From NCBI GenBank assembly GCA_021792135.1, contig JAJYVF010000002.1, forward strand, positions 186,001 through 250,000: 64,000 nucleotides of DNA. The letters run 5' to 3'. Of this stretch, positions 32,175 through 41,274 are shown in pieces. Position 1 is the first letter of the stretch. Every line of letters starts with the position of its first letter. The position numbers and the translations under genes are program-made. The DNA is from Acidobacteriota bacterium. Its GTDB lineage: Bacteria > Acidobacteriota > Terriglobia > Terriglobales > Acidobacteriaceae. Under the pieces are notes generated by a model. It was not told the DNA's origin and ran no database searches. It saw only the letters and a program-made list of their open reading frames with translations.

Positions 32175-34025
32175 ATGGCACACGTCCTCAATCCTGAACA
32201 GACCGCGAGCAATCCTCTGAACACCGAACTTGAAACTCCAGCGCCCGAAGCTGTGGCGGAGCAGTCCGAGCCGTCCGTCGAATCCACCTCCAACCCGGAA
32301 GCGCAAACCGTCGAGAGCGCCGAGCACCACGAAGAGCCCGATCTGAGCATGGAAGACTTTGCCGCGGCGCTCGAGTCCTTCGACCGCGAGCAGGCCGCCG
32401 AGGCTGCGGCGCAGGCCTTCGACGACTCGGCCATCGTCTCCGGCACCGTCATCAAAATCACCGACAAGCATGTTGTGGTCGATGTGGGCATGAAGTCCGA
32501 AGGACTGATTCCCATCGAGCAGGTCGTGGACCACACCGGGCAGCCGAAGGTGCATCCGGGCAACGCCGTGGAAGTGGTGATCGAGCGCGAGGAGCCGGAA
32601 GGCGGCTACCTGCTGAGCTATGAGAAGGCGCAGCGGCTCCGAGTATGGGACACGGTAGAGAAGGCGCACACGGAGAAGACTCCGCTGACCGGGACGGCGG
32701 TGGGCCGGGTGAAGGGCGGTCTGACGGTCGACATCGGCATCAAGGCGTTCCTGCCCGGGTCGCAGCTGGAGCTGCGCCCGGTTCGCAATCTGGACGCCTA
32801 TATCGGGCAGCCGATCCAGGTTCGGGTGATTAAGCTCAACAAGAAGCGCGGCAACGTGGTGGTTTCGCGCAAGGAGATCCTCGAGGAGGAGCAGGCGGAG
32901 CGGCGCACGCATACCCTGGAGCATCTCGAAGAGGGCGCGGTGCTGACGGGCACGGTAAAGAACCTGACCGACTACGGCGCCTTTGTGGATCTGGGCGGAA
33001 TTGACGGTCTGCTCCACATCACCGACATGTCGTGGGGGCGGCTGACCCATCCGCGCGACCTGGTGAACGTGGGCGATGAGATCCAGGTGAAGGTGCTGAA
33101 ATTCGACAAAGAGAAGCAGCGCGTTTCGCTGGGCTTCAAACAGCTCACGCCGGATCCGTGGCTCGACGCCGCCGAGCGGTACCCGATCGGCGCCCGGGTG
33201 CGCGGCCGTGTGCTCAGCGTGACCGACTACGGGGCCTTCGTAGAGCTGGAACAGGGTATCGAGGGCTTGGTGCATGTCTCGGAAATGACGTGGTCAAAGC
33301 GGATGAAGCATCCGTCGAAGATCGTCAAGCCGGGGGATGAGGTGGATACCGTCATTCTCGCGGTGAACCCGACCGATCGGCGAATTTCGCTGGGCATGAA
33401 GCAGCTGCTGGAGAATCCGTGGGAGCACCTGGGGGACAAATATCCTACCGGGACCACCGTGGAAGGCCGGGTGCGGAACCTGACCGATTTCGGCGCGTTT
33501 ATCGAGATCGAGGACGGGATCGACGGTCTGGTCCATGTGAGCAACCTGAGCTGGACCAAGCGCGTGAAGCATCCCTCCGAAGTGCTGAAGAAGGGCGAAA
33601 AGGTGCGGGCCGTGGTGCTCGGAGTCGAGCCGGAGAATCGCCGGCTTTCGCTGGGGATCAAGCAGCTGCAGCCGGATGTCTGGGAGACATTCTTCGGGCA
33701 TCATCGCGTAGGCGATGTGGTACATGGCAAGGTGCTGCGCACCGCCCAGTTTGGAGCCTTCGTGGAGGTTGCGGAGGGCGTGGAAGGTCTGTGCCACGTC
33801 TCCGAAGCGACCGATGCCCACGGAGTGCCGGTGAAACTGGAGCAGGGCAGGGAGTTCGACTTCAAGATCATCCGGATGAACCCGGAGGAGAAGAAGGTCG
33901 CGCTCAGCCTGCGCGCGGTGAGCGGCGAAGAAGCCAGCCGCGCCGACGTGGAAGCGTACAAACAGCCCGTTTCCAGCTCAACCACGACCCTTGGCGACCT
34001 GGTGAACTGGAAGAGAGACCGCTGA
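32175..34025 (+). CDS. rpsA: 30S ribosomal protein S1, six S1 domains
   Basis: This is a 616-residue protein from the ATG at 32175. After an acidic, Glu/Pro-rich tail of about 85 residues come six OB-fold S1 repeats starting near residues 87, 170, 255, 340, 427 and 514. Repeats 3-6 carry the RNA-binding pattern TDYGAFVDL...GLLHITDMSW and TDFGAFIEI...GLVHVSNLSW. The first two (KITDKHVVVDVG, RVKGGLTVDIG) are the divergent ribosome-anchoring type. It unfolds mRNA at the 30S platform. The extended acidic N-terminus is longer than in E. coli (557 residues). It has its own strong promoter, a long leader and a terminator, so it is a single-gene unit. Confidence 0.95.
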   Translation: MAHVLNPEQTASNPLNTELETPAPEAVAEQSEPSVESTSNPEAQTVESAEHHEEPDLSMEDFAAALESFDREQAAEAAAQAFDDSAIVSGTVIKITDKHVVVDVGMKSEGLIPIEQVVDHTGQPKVHPGNAVEVVIEREEPEGGYLLSYEKAQRLRVWDTVEKAHTEKTPLTGTAVGRVKGGLTVDIGIKAFLPGSQLELRPVRNLDAYIGQPIQVRVIKLNKKRGNVVVSRKEILEEEQAERRTHTLEHLEEGAVLTGTVKNLTDYGAFVDLGGIDGLLHITDMSWGRLTHPRDLVNVGDEIQVKVLKFDKEKQRVSLGFKQLTPDPWLDAAERYPIGARVRGRVLSVTDYGAFVELEQGIEGLVHVSEMTWSKRMKHPSKIVKPGDEVDTVILAVNPTDRRISLGMKQLLENPWEHLGDKYPTGTTVEGRVRNLTDFGAFIEIEDGIDGLVHVSNLSWTKRVKHPSEVLKKGEKVRAVVLGVEPENRRLSLGIKQLQPDVWETFFGHHRVGDVVHGKVLRTAQFGAFVEVAEGVEGLCHVSEATDAHGVPVKLEQGREFDFKIIRMNPEEKKVALSLRAVSGEEASRADVEAYKQPVSSSTTTLGDLVNWKRDR

Positions 34026-34047
34026 CAAGGTTCTGCGAGCAACGAAG

Positions 34048-34072
34048 AACGCCACCCGCGGGTGGCGTTTTT
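34048..34072 (+). terminator. Intrinsic terminator after rpsA
   Basis: AACGCCACCC (34048-34057) and GGGTGGCGTT (34060-34069) pair perfectly and are followed by a T-run, 22 bases after the stop. Confidence 0.92.
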
Positions 34073-34118
34073 CATTGCCCTGGGAAGCGCGCTGAGCGGT
34101 GAACGCCGGGGCGCCGCC

Positions 34119-34502
34119 TTACTTGATATGCAGATCGATATACACCTGCTTGCGCGAGTCGAAGGAGCTGATGGTTTTCGACGAACTCTTCTTCCCCTTG
34201 TACGCAGCCCACAGGGTGTAATCAGTATCGGCTGCAAGGCCGGCAAACTGCCAGGAGCCGTCTTTGGTGGAGATGAAGGTCTTGATGTTGTTGTTGCGCG
34301 AATTCTGCAGGTAAACGATGGCACCGTTGATTGGAGCATCGCCGGCCCCGAGCACCTTGCCCTGCACGTTCTTGACGCCGAAATCCTGTCCCCTCGCAGC
34401 CGGCAGCAGAACGGCCAGGGCGACTACAACCGCGAAGACCACCCGCCGCGCCGGCCGTGAAACCGAAACCGACCCGGCCACAGCACGATCAGCAAGCATC
34501 AT
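34119..34502 (-). CDS. Exported carboxypeptidase-regulatory-like beta-sandwich protein
   Basis: This 127-residue protein has a long signal sequence (RRVVFAVVVALAVLLPAARG) and one CarboxypepD_reg-type domain: VQGKVLGAGDAPINGAIVYL, STKDGSWQFAGLAADTDYTL, then SSKTISSFDSRKQVYIDLHI. Domains of this kind are very frequent in Acidobacteria, often at the N-terminus of large TonB-linked receptors; here it stands alone. It overlaps the LysW-like gene upstream by four bases (ATGA), so the two are coupled. Confidence 0.8.
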   Translation of the reverse strand: MMLADRAVAGSVSVSRPARRVVFAVVVALAVLLPAARGQDFGVKNVQGKVLGAGDAPINGAIVYLQNSRNNNIKTFISTKDGSWQFAGLAADTDYTLWAAYKGKKSSSKTISSFDSRKQVYIDLHIK

Positions 34503-34687
34503 CCTTCTTCCTCTTCTCCGAGCTCTTCCTCGTCCTCGTAATCCTCTTCGACCTTACTCAGTTCGAGAGGATCAACAGCCACTATCTCGTATTCGGTACC
34601 GCACTCGTCGCAGACAACAACGTCACCTTCTTCGACGTCGTCTTCGTCGAAATCCAGAGCACTCTCGCATTCAGGGCAAATCGGCAT
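34499..34687 (-). CDS. LysW-like small acidic zinc-ribbon carrier protein
   Basis: This 62-residue protein starts at the ATG at 34687 (GGAGG lies 5 bases upstream). MPICPECESALDFDEDD and VVVCDECGTEYEIVAVDPLE form a C-x2-C...C-x2-C zinc ribbon with the LysW hallmark VxxDPLEL, then a very acidic tail. In LysW the C-terminal EDWGE glutamate carries the growing amino acid during lysine or arginine synthesis; here the tail ends in EEEEG, without Trp and with a terminal Gly. No LysX, LysZ, LysY, LysJ or LysK gene is nearby. It may be a carrier for another pathway or a relic. Coupled to the next gene by a four-base overlap. Confidence 0.75.
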   Translation of the reverse strand: MPICPECESALDFDEDDVEEGDVVVCDECGTEYEIVAVDPLELSKVEEDYEDEEELGEEEEG

Positions 34688-34913
34688 GAATCCCTCCACC
34701 AGCAGAAAAGAAATTCGAATCCATCAGGATGACGCACCCGCGTCGAAAAGGTTTGTCGGCAAGTCTCCGGATTGCGCCCCGGTGCAGCTTCGCGGACGTG
34801 CAGCCCAGGTTCCGGCGGTCGCCCGGAATTCCGCAGCCTTGGCTAGTGTTGAGGAGAACCGCCCCGCACGTCAAGAGTGAATCGCCTCGCCCGCCAGGGC
34901 ATACTCGATAATC

Positions 34914-36467
34914 ATGAAGATCCATGGTGTCTTCGTCTCTCTCACCGTGCTGGCCGCGCTCGCCTGCGCAGCCCGCGCTTCTTCCGGCGATGGGGCGCGG
35001 CGCGATCTGGATGCCATCGGCGCGCCCATCCAGCCGATGCCCGCAGATCCGGCGATCACTCGCGCGCTGGCGCGGATTTCCCCCGCCGACGTTCAGCACA
35101 CGATCGCCCGACTGGTGGCGTTTCATAATCGGAGCACCGTTTCCAGCATAGTAAAAGACCTTCCGCCCGGCACAGGCGTGAGCGCGGCTGCGAACTGGAT
35201 CGAGGCGCAGTTCCGGGGGATCTCGGCTGCATGCGGACAGTGTCTGGAGGTGCACCGTGACACCTTCATCCAGCAGCCGCAGACAGGACCGGGCGCTCGT
35301 GTTGTCGAACCTACACCGATCACCAATGTTTACGCGGTGCTGCGCGGCACCGGCTCGGCCCCGGAGCGAATGATTCTGGTTACCGGCCATTACGATTCCC
35401 GCAATTCCAGCGTCATGGACACGCACGGCGAAGCGCCCGGAGCCAATGACGATGCCAGCGGCGTGGCCGTGAGCCTCGAATGCGCGCGTGCGCTTTCGAA
35501 GATGCGATTCCCCGCCACGCTGGTTTTCGTCGCGGTGGCCGGCGAGGAACAAGGCCTCTTCGGCAGCAGGCACCTGGCGGAGATGGCCAGGCAGCAGAAC
35601 TGGCAACTCGAGGGCGTGCTGAACAACGACATCGTGGGCGGCAACCGCACGCCGGGGGACCCCTTCCAGGACGAGCATGCGGTGCGCGTCTTCTCGGAGA
35701 GCATTCCGGCGAGCGCCACGCCGGAAGAGATTCGCCGCGCCGTGATGCTCGGCTATGAGAGCGATTCTCCTTCCCGCGAACTGGCGCGCGCGATTGTGGA
35801 CGTGGCGCGGACCTACACCGGCGCTCCAGAGCCCTACAGCGACAAACGCATCGCCTCGGGGCTGGAACCGGTGCTCGAATTCCGCCGCGACCGCTTTCTG
35901 CGCGGTGGCGACCACTCCTCCTTCAATCAGGAAGGCTTCCCTGCCGTACGCTTCACGGAGTGGCGCGAGGACTTCAACCACCAGCACCAGGACATTCGCG
36001 TGGAAGACGGTGTGCAGTACGGCGACCTGCTGCGCTACGTCAACTTTGACTACGTCGCACGCGTTGCGCGCCTGAACGCCGCCACGATGGCCGTGCTGGC
36101 AGACGCACCGCCGGAACCGGTCAACGTGGTTTATCCACGCGAGAGAGTGTTCACGAACGCGCTCAACAACAGCACCATCGAATGGCAGGCGGGCCCTGGA
36201 ACCCCCGTGGGTACGCATTACGAGATTGTCTGGCGGGCAACGGCGGCGCCGGACTGGCAGCGGTCGATTCCAGCGGAGAAGGTTCCCGGTTTCGGCGTCC
36301 ACGCCGACAGCGCACCGTTGTCAGGGCAGCCCGCCCAGACGCCGCCTAACCCGGAATTCTACCGTGTGATCCTCCCCGTTTCTCGGGACAACGTCATCTT
36401 CGGCGTTCGCGGAGTCGATGCGCAGGGCCATCGCAGCCCGGCCGTGGTGCCGTGGCCGAGGAGGTAG
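34914..36467 (+). CDS. Secreted M28-family metallopeptidase
   Basis: This 517-residue protein has the signal peptide MKIHGVFVSLTVLAALACAA. The catalytic core has the M28 zinc ligands: VTGHYDSRNSSVMDTHGE (His, Asp), GANDDASGVAVSLE (bridging Asp), FVAVAGEEQGLFGSRHLAEM (catalytic Glu-Glu), LNNDIVGG (Asp), and a late His in GDHSSFNQEGFPAVRFTEWR. The last 100 residues (NSTIEWQAGPGTPVGTHYEI) look like a fibronectin-III-like domain. It is most like exported bacterial aminopeptidases of the M28 family and would cut N-terminal residues from peptides outside the cytoplasm. Confidence 0.92.
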   Translation: MKIHGVFVSLTVLAALACAARASSGDGARRDLDAIGAPIQPMPADPAITRALARISPADVQHTIARLVAFHNRSTVSSIVKDLPPGTGVSAAANWIEAQFRGISAACGQCLEVHRDTFIQQPQTGPGARVVEPTPITNVYAVLRGTGSAPERMILVTGHYDSRNSSVMDTHGEAPGANDDASGVAVSLECARALSKMRFPATLVFVAVAGEEQGLFGSRHLAEMARQQNWQLEGVLNNDIVGGNRTPGDPFQDEHAVRVFSESIPASATPEEIRRAVMLGYESDSPSRELARAIVDVARTYTGAPEPYSDKRIASGLEPVLEFRRDRFLRGGDHSSFNQEGFPAVRFTEWREDFNHQHQDIRVEDGVQYGDLLRYVNFDYVARVARLNAATMAVLADAPPEPVNVVYPRERVFTNALNNSTIEWQAGPGTPVGTHYEIVWRATAAPDWQRSIPAEKVPGFGVHADSAPLSGQPAQTPPNPEFYRVILPVSRDNVIFGVRGVDAQGHRSPAVVPWPRR

Positions 36468-36537
36468 GATCGAGGGGAAACAAGGCGCAGTTCCGCCTGC
36501 CTGTGGGCCCGGAGCGGGCCAATGAGACAATATCCCC

Positions 36538-37281
36538 GTGCCTCGTATCTCCTCTGGTGTTCTTGGATTTCCGGACTTCCGCGGGTTCACGCGCAGCCTC
36601 GTGCTCTGGAACCTCGCCGCCTATTTTCTTCTGCTGACTCTCGGCGTGGCATCGCGACCGGCGGCCGGCGAACTGACTGCCTTGCTCGCACTGCTGCCGG
36701 CAGCCGTGCTGCATGGATATATCTGGCAACTGCTCACCTACAGCCTCATCCATGCCGGGATTCTCGGCACGGCGTTTGAGCTGCTCTCCCTGTGGTTCCT
36801 GGGCAGCTTTCTGGAGGCGAACCACGGCGCGCGCTGGCTTGCCGAGATCTTCTTCGTGTCGGTTCTCGGCGCGGGCCTTGCAGCGGTGGCGCTCTACCTG
36901 GCCATGCCGGCGGGCGCAGGGCTGGTGCTGTACGGCTGCTACGGGGGAATTTTCGGTCTGCTGATCGCCTTCGGCGTGCTCTACGCCGACATGGATTTCA
37001 TGATGTTCCCACTGCCCATGAGCATTAAAGCGAAATACCTGGTGGGGGTCTATATGCTCATCGCGCTGGCCATGCTGTTTTCCGCCCAGCGGGCCTTTGC
37101 GTTTTCGCAGCTGGGTGGCGCGCTATTCGGGTACCTCTATCTCAAAATGGCGCCCCGTCGGGGCTTCGCCTTCGCCGGACGGGAGAGCCTGTATGGACTG
37201 CGGAACCGCTATTACCGCTGGAAACGGCGCCGTGCCGCCCGAAAGTTCGAAGTTTACATGCGCAAGCACCGCGACAACTGA
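36538..37281 (+). CDS. Rhomboid-fold membrane protein lacking catalytic residues
   Basis: The 247-residue product starts at GTG 36538. Six membrane segments are visible, among them LAAYFLLLTLGVA, AFELLSLWFLGSFLEANHGA, IFFVSVLGAGLAAVALYLAM and YLVGVYMLIALAMLFSAQRA. The order is rhomboid, including WQLLTYSLIHAGILGTAFEL and YGCYGGIFGLLIAF. Yet the GxSG serine is Tyr (GCYG), the dyad His before the last GxxxG is Gln (FSQLGGALFGYLYLK), and the H-x4-H-x3-N motif of helix 2 keeps only its first His. It is therefore probably an inactive rhomboid relative that binds rather than cuts membrane proteins. The C-terminus is a basic cytosolic tail. Confidence 0.82.
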   Translation: MPRISSGVLGFPDFRGFTRSLVLWNLAAYFLLLTLGVASRPAAGELTALLALLPAAVLHGYIWQLLTYSLIHAGILGTAFELLSLWFLGSFLEANHGARWLAEIFFVSVLGAGLAAVALYLAMPAGAGLVLYGCYGGIFGLLIAFGVLYADMDFMMFPLPMSIKAKYLVGVYMLIALAMLFSAQRAFAFSQLGGALFGYLYLKMAPRRGFAFAGRESLYGLRNRYYRWKRRRAARKFEVYMRKHRDN

Positions 37282-37345
37282 CACCCGGCGCATACAGTTC
37301 AGAACGGGAGATCCAGCCGATCGGGTGCAAGCCGGGCGGAATGTG

Positions 37346-37999
37346 CTATTTGCTCAGCGAGCCGATCCTGTAGACCAGTCCGATCGAGCCGGCAAATTCG
37401 TTCTGGAAGGAGAAGCCGTAATGGGTCGACAGCCAGTCGGGGATCACGCGCACCGACCAGCGGGGCGTCACGTTGTAATCGATGGAGGGACCGACGCCCA
37501 TGCCGAAGGCCAGCTTGGTGTTGTACATATCCACCATTTGCGGATAGGTATTGGGCGGGAAGCCCGATGAGAAATCGCCGTAAGCGGCGCCGATCAGGGC
37601 GTGGAATCCGACGGCGTACCTCACCGTCCGGACGACCCGAAAATCCGGCCCGAAGAGAACCAGGTGTTCCGACATGGGGGGACGCAGCGGTATCCCGAAC
37701 CGGTTTGGCGCAACCCTCAGGTTGCCGTAAACGCCGCGAACGCTTGCATCGATGCCCCACGACGGGTGCAGCCAGACCGTTGCCGTGGCGTTCCAGCCCA
37801 GCAGATTGTTAGCCGCGACCTGATTACCATGGCCGGTGCCGGGATTGAAATGCGCATACTGTGCACCGCCGTAGAGGTCCCAGCGCGGGGTATACTGCGT
37901 AGCCTCGGCTCCGGGAGCCGTTGCGGTGACCTGAGCATGGAGGCGCCCCTGCGCCAGCAGCAGAGCCCCAAAACACGTCAGGGCTGCAAGACGAGACAT
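37346..37999 (-). CDS. Outer-membrane beta-barrel protein
   Basis: From the ATG at 37999 (MSRLAALTCFGALLLAQGRL, a signal peptide) the product has 217 residues. Strands alternate polar and hydrophobic residues and end in aromatic girdles: WDLYGGAQYAHFNPG, LLGWNATATVWLHPSWGIDA, SEHLVLFGPDFRVVRTVRYA, VGFHALIGAAYGDFSSG, FGMGVGPSIDYNVTPRWSVR, GFSFQNEFAGSIGLVYRIGS. This is an OmpA/OmpW-like eight-stranded barrel, common in Acidobacteria and of unknown role. It has no OmpA peptidoglycan domain. Confidence 0.82.
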   Translation of the reverse strand: MSRLAALTCFGALLLAQGRLHAQVTATAPGAEATQYTPRWDLYGGAQYAHFNPGTGHGNQVAANNLLGWNATATVWLHPSWGIDASVRGVYGNLRVAPNRFGIPLRPPMSEHLVLFGPDFRVVRTVRYAVGFHALIGAAYGDFSSGFPPNTYPQMVDMYNTKLAFGMGVGPSIDYNVTPRWSVRVIPDWLSTHYGFSFQNEFAGSIGLVYRIGSLSK

Positions 38000-38084
38000 C
38001 ACGGATTTCACGCGATCCGAAACCTCAGGAATGGGGCTCTTAAAGATCAAGAGTATCACCTGGGCGGCACCATTCACTCGCGGC

Positions 38085-39920
38085 TCAGCTCCGCAGCACC
38101 GGCCGGATGTGCAGCTCCTTCAGCTGGGCGTCGCTGACTGGGGTGGGCGCGTTGACCATGAGATCAATGGCTTTGGCGGTCTTGGGGAAAGCGATCACCT
38201 CGCGCAGGCTGGAGGCACCGGCCAGAATCATCACCAGCCGGTCGAGGCCCAGCGCGATGCCGCCGTGCGGGGGCGTGCCGTACTGCAGGGCTTCGAGGAA
38301 GAAGCCGAAGCGATCCCTCGCTTCCTCATCCGACATGCCCAGCGCCCGGAAGATCTGCTGCTGCACATCCTGGCGGTGGATCCGGATGGAGCCGGAGCCC
38401 AGCTCGGTGCCGTTCAGAACGATGTCGTAAGCCAGCGCGCGGACGGCTTCGGGATCGGACTCCATGCGTCCGGCCTTCAGGTCGTCCTCGTGCGGCGAGG
38501 TGAAGGGGTGGTGGGCGAAGGTCCAGGTCCTGGTCTCCTCGTCCCACTCGAAGAAGGGGAAATCGGTGACCCAGAGGAATTTGTAATCGCCGGCGGTACC
38601 TTTCTTCGTGAAGGCACCATGCTCGTCCTGGAAGCGCTTTGCGAGATCGAGGCGGAGCTGGCCGGCCTTCTTGTAGAGCCAGAGGTGATCCCTGGCCGGC
38701 GCGGTGGTGCCGAGGCGGGGCGACAGAACGATGAGCCGGTTCTCCGGCTCGACGCCGGCAAGGCCGCAGTTCCTGGCGGCTGCGGCATCGATGCGCTGCG
38801 CCAGAGCTGCATACTGAGGGCTCTTTTCGAGGCGCCGCAGATCGAGGAAGGCGAGATCGGGACCGGCGGTCCGGTCGATTTCCTGGGCAAACGCCTTGCG
38901 CTGCGTGTTGCTCATCTCCACCTGACCGGGGATGACGATGGCGATGATGGGCAGGCCCGCTTCGATCTTCAGCGAGGACAGTTCCTCGGCGCTGAAGGCA
39001 TCGCGGACGTCGGTCATGGGCGGCAGGCGCAGGTCCGGCTTGTCGATGCCATAGAGGCGGATGGCTTCGTCGTAAGTCATGCGCGGGAAGGGGGTACTGA
39101 TCTTCTCGCCGGTGACTTCGAAGGCAGCCTTCAGAAAGCCCTCGACGACGCGGAAGATGTCTTCCTGCTGCGGGAAGGTCATCTCCAGATCGATCTGCGT
39201 GAACTCGGGCTGGCGATCGGCGCGCAGGTCTTCGTCGCGGAAGCAGCGCGCGATCTGGAAGTACTTGTCGAGGCCGGAGATCATCAGAATCTGCTTGAAA
39301 AGCTGCGGCGACTGCGGGAGTGCGTAGAAGTGGCCGGGATGCACACGGCTGGGCACGAGGTAATCGCGCGCGCCTTCGGGCGTGGAGCGCGTCATGAAGG
39401 GCGTCTCGATCTCGTAGAAGCCCTGGGAAGCCAGGTACTCGCGCACGGCGAGCGTGACCTTGTGGCGCACCTCGATATTGCGCTGCATCTCGGGGCGGCG
39501 CAGGTCGAGGTAGCGGTACCTGAGGCGAACCTCCTCGTTCTGGATGGCATCTTCGGCAGGCGAAAAGGGAGGAACCTTCGAGTCGTTGAGGATCAGCAGC
39601 TCGGTGGCGGCGATTTCGATTTCGCCCGTGGCCATCTTCGGATTGACCGACTCGGCACCGCGGAGCCGGATCTGGCCGGTGGCCGCAACCACATACTCGG
39701 GCCGCGCCTGTTCGGCTTTGGCGTGCGCCTCGGGCGAGAGTTCGCGGTCGAGGACGATCTGCGTGATGCCGTAGCGGTCGCGCACGTCCAGGAAGATGAG
39801 GTTGCCATGGTCGCGGCGGCGGTTCACCCATCCCATGAGGGTGACGGTGGTGCCGGCGTCGGCGGCGCGCAGCTCGCCGCAGGTATGAGTGCGTTGGCGT
39901 GTGCCTAAAAAATCCAGCAA
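38085..39920 (-). CDS. aspS: Aspartyl-tRNA synthetase
   Basis: This 611-residue class IIb synthetase has the N-terminal anticodon-binding OB fold (TVTLMGWVNRRRDHGNLIFL, DVRDRYGITQIV), motif 2 (YFQIARCFRDEDLRADRQPE), FTQIDLEMTF, the bacterial GAD insertion (about residues 290-420) and motif 3 (GIALGLDRLVMILAGASSLR). PFMTRSTPEGARDYLVPSRV and the flipping-loop region LPQSPQLFKQILMISGLDKY are typical. No AsnRS is seen in this window, so a non-discriminating role with GatCAB is possible but not shown. hisS lies 70 bases upstream on the same strand. Confidence 0.97.
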   Translation of the reverse strand: MLDFLGTRQRTHTCGELRAADAGTTVTLMGWVNRRRDHGNLIFLDVRDRYGITQIVLDRELSPEAHAKAEQARPEYVVAATGQIRLRGAESVNPKMATGEIEIAATELLILNDSKVPPFSPAEDAIQNEEVRLRYRYLDLRRPEMQRNIEVRHKVTLAVREYLASQGFYEIETPFMTRSTPEGARDYLVPSRVHPGHFYALPQSPQLFKQILMISGLDKYFQIARCFRDEDLRADRQPEFTQIDLEMTFPQQEDIFRVVEGFLKAAFEVTGEKISTPFPRMTYDEAIRLYGIDKPDLRLPPMTDVRDAFSAEELSSLKIEAGLPIIAIVIPGQVEMSNTQRKAFAQEIDRTAGPDLAFLDLRRLEKSPQYAALAQRIDAAAARNCGLAGVEPENRLIVLSPRLGTTAPARDHLWLYKKAGQLRLDLAKRFQDEHGAFTKKGTAGDYKFLWVTDFPFFEWDEETRTWTFAHHPFTSPHEDDLKAGRMESDPEAVRALAYDIVLNGTELGSGSIRIHRQDVQQQIFRALGMSDEEARDRFGFFLEALQYGTPPHGGIALGLDRLVMILAGASSLREVIAFPKTAKAIDLMVNAPTPVSDAQLKELHIRPVLRS

Positions 39921-39990
39921 AGTCGATTCGTCCTCAAACCGAAGGCGATGGCGTCGGGGCCGCGCGCCTCACGGATAGAAATCACGGGGC

Positions 39991-41274
39991 CTACGGCCGA
40001 AGGTGCCTGGCGACGTCCGCACGGGGCACCCTGACCTGCTCGCCCGCAGCAAAGTTCTTCACCGTCAGAATACCGGAGCGGTGTTCATCTTCACCGAGCA
40101 GAATGATGCTGCGCGCCAGCTTATTGCCGATTTCGAAGGACTTCTTCAGGCGAAACGCGCCGTCTCCCAATTCGATCCGCAGTCCCTCGCGGCGCAGTTC
40201 GCGGGCCAGAGTCAGGGCCGGAGCATTCATCGCCTCGCCCAGCGGAGCGATGAAAGCGTCGGCCAGATTCGGAGCGGCATCCGACTGCGAGGCCTGCAGG
40301 GTGAGGATGAGCCGGTCCAGACCCAGCGCGAAGCCGATCCCCGGAGCCCTGGGGCCGCCCAGCATCTCGGAGAGGCCGTCGTAGCGGCCGCCGCCGAGCA
40401 GGGCATTCTGGGCGCCGAGGCCGCCGTGGGTGAACTCGAAAGTGGTGCGGGTGTAGTAGTCGAGCCCGCGAACAAGACGGGGATTGATGGTGTAGGGAAC
40501 GCCGCAGGCATCGAGCGCGGCCAGCACGGCGGCGAAATGAGCTTTCGAATCCTCGTCGAGGTGGTCTGCGATCCGAGGCAGCGCTTCGATAATGGGTTGA
40601 TCCTCGGGCACTTTGCAGTCGAGCACGCGCAGCGGGTTCGTCTCCGCGCGGCGCTGGCAGTCCGCACACATCTGAGGAGCCTTGTCTTTGAGCGCCTCGC
40701 GCAGAGCGGCGATATAGCGCGGCCGATCCGTCGAAGAGCCGACGGAGTTGAGCACCAGCGTCCAGCCCGTGATTCCCAGCTCATCGAGAAAGCTGGCCAG
40801 CATTTCCAGCACCTCGGCATCGCGGAGAGGCGACTCCGATCCGGCCGAAGGTGGCCCGATGACCTCCGCGCCAATCTGCCAGAACTGGCGGTAGCGCCCC
40901 TTCTGCGGCCGTTCGCGGCGGAACTGGGGGCCGATGTAGAAGAGTTTCCGGAGGAGGCCGGCTTCGCCGAGTTTACGCTCGATGTAAGCGCGGACGACAC
41001 CGGCGGTATTCTCGGGGCGGAGGGTGAGGGATTGCGATTTCTCGCTCTGCGCCCGCGCCCGATCTTCCCACGTGTACATCTCCTTGGAGACGATGTCGGT
41101 TTCTTCGCCCACGCTGCGTGCGAAGAGTTGGGTGTCCTCAAAGATGGGGGTCCGGATCTCGCCGAAATTGTAGCGGGTGAAAACCCGCCGGGCGGTGGCC
41201 TCGACGCGGTTCCAGAGTTCAGTCTCAGGCGGTAGAAGGTCGCGCGTGCCGCGCACGGCTTTGAGCAGAGTCAT
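39991..41274 (-). CDS. hisS: Histidyl-tRNA synthetase
   Basis: This 427-residue class IIa synthetase starts with MTLLKAVRGTRDLLPPETEL. HisRS landmarks are IRTPIFEDTQLFARSVGEET, LTLRPENTAGVVRAYIERKL, LFYIGPQFRRERPQKGRYRQ (motif 2), VRGLDYYTRTTFEFTHGGLG (HisA motif) and GIGFALGLDRLILTL (motif 3). A C-terminal anticodon-binding domain follows (GILTVKNFAAGEQVRVPRAD). Length and all motifs are normal. It pairs with aspS downstream, as in many bacteria. Confidence 0.97.
   Translation of the reverse strand: MTLLKAVRGTRDLLPPETELWNRVEATARRVFTRYNFGEIRTPIFEDTQLFARSVGEETDIVSKEMYTWEDRARAQSEKSQSLTLRPENTAGVVRAYIERKLGEAGLLRKLFYIGPQFRRERPQKGRYRQFWQIGAEVIGPPSAGSESPLRDAEVLEMLASFLDELGITGWTLVLNSVGSSTDRPRYIAALREALKDKAPQMCADCQRRAETNPLRVLDCKVPEDQPIIEALPRIADHLDEDSKAHFAAVLAALDACGVPYTINPRLVRGLDYYTRTTFEFTHGGLGAQNALLGGGRYDGLSEMLGGPRAPGIGFALGLDRLILTLQASQSDAAPNLADAFIAPLGEAMNAPALTLARELRREGLRIELGDGAFRLKKSFEIGNKLARSIILLGEDEHRSGILTVKNFAAGEQVRVPRADVARHLRP

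Noticed and set aside
38031-39908. Long plus-strand frame opposite aspS
   Set aside because: Shadow of aspS; no domain features.
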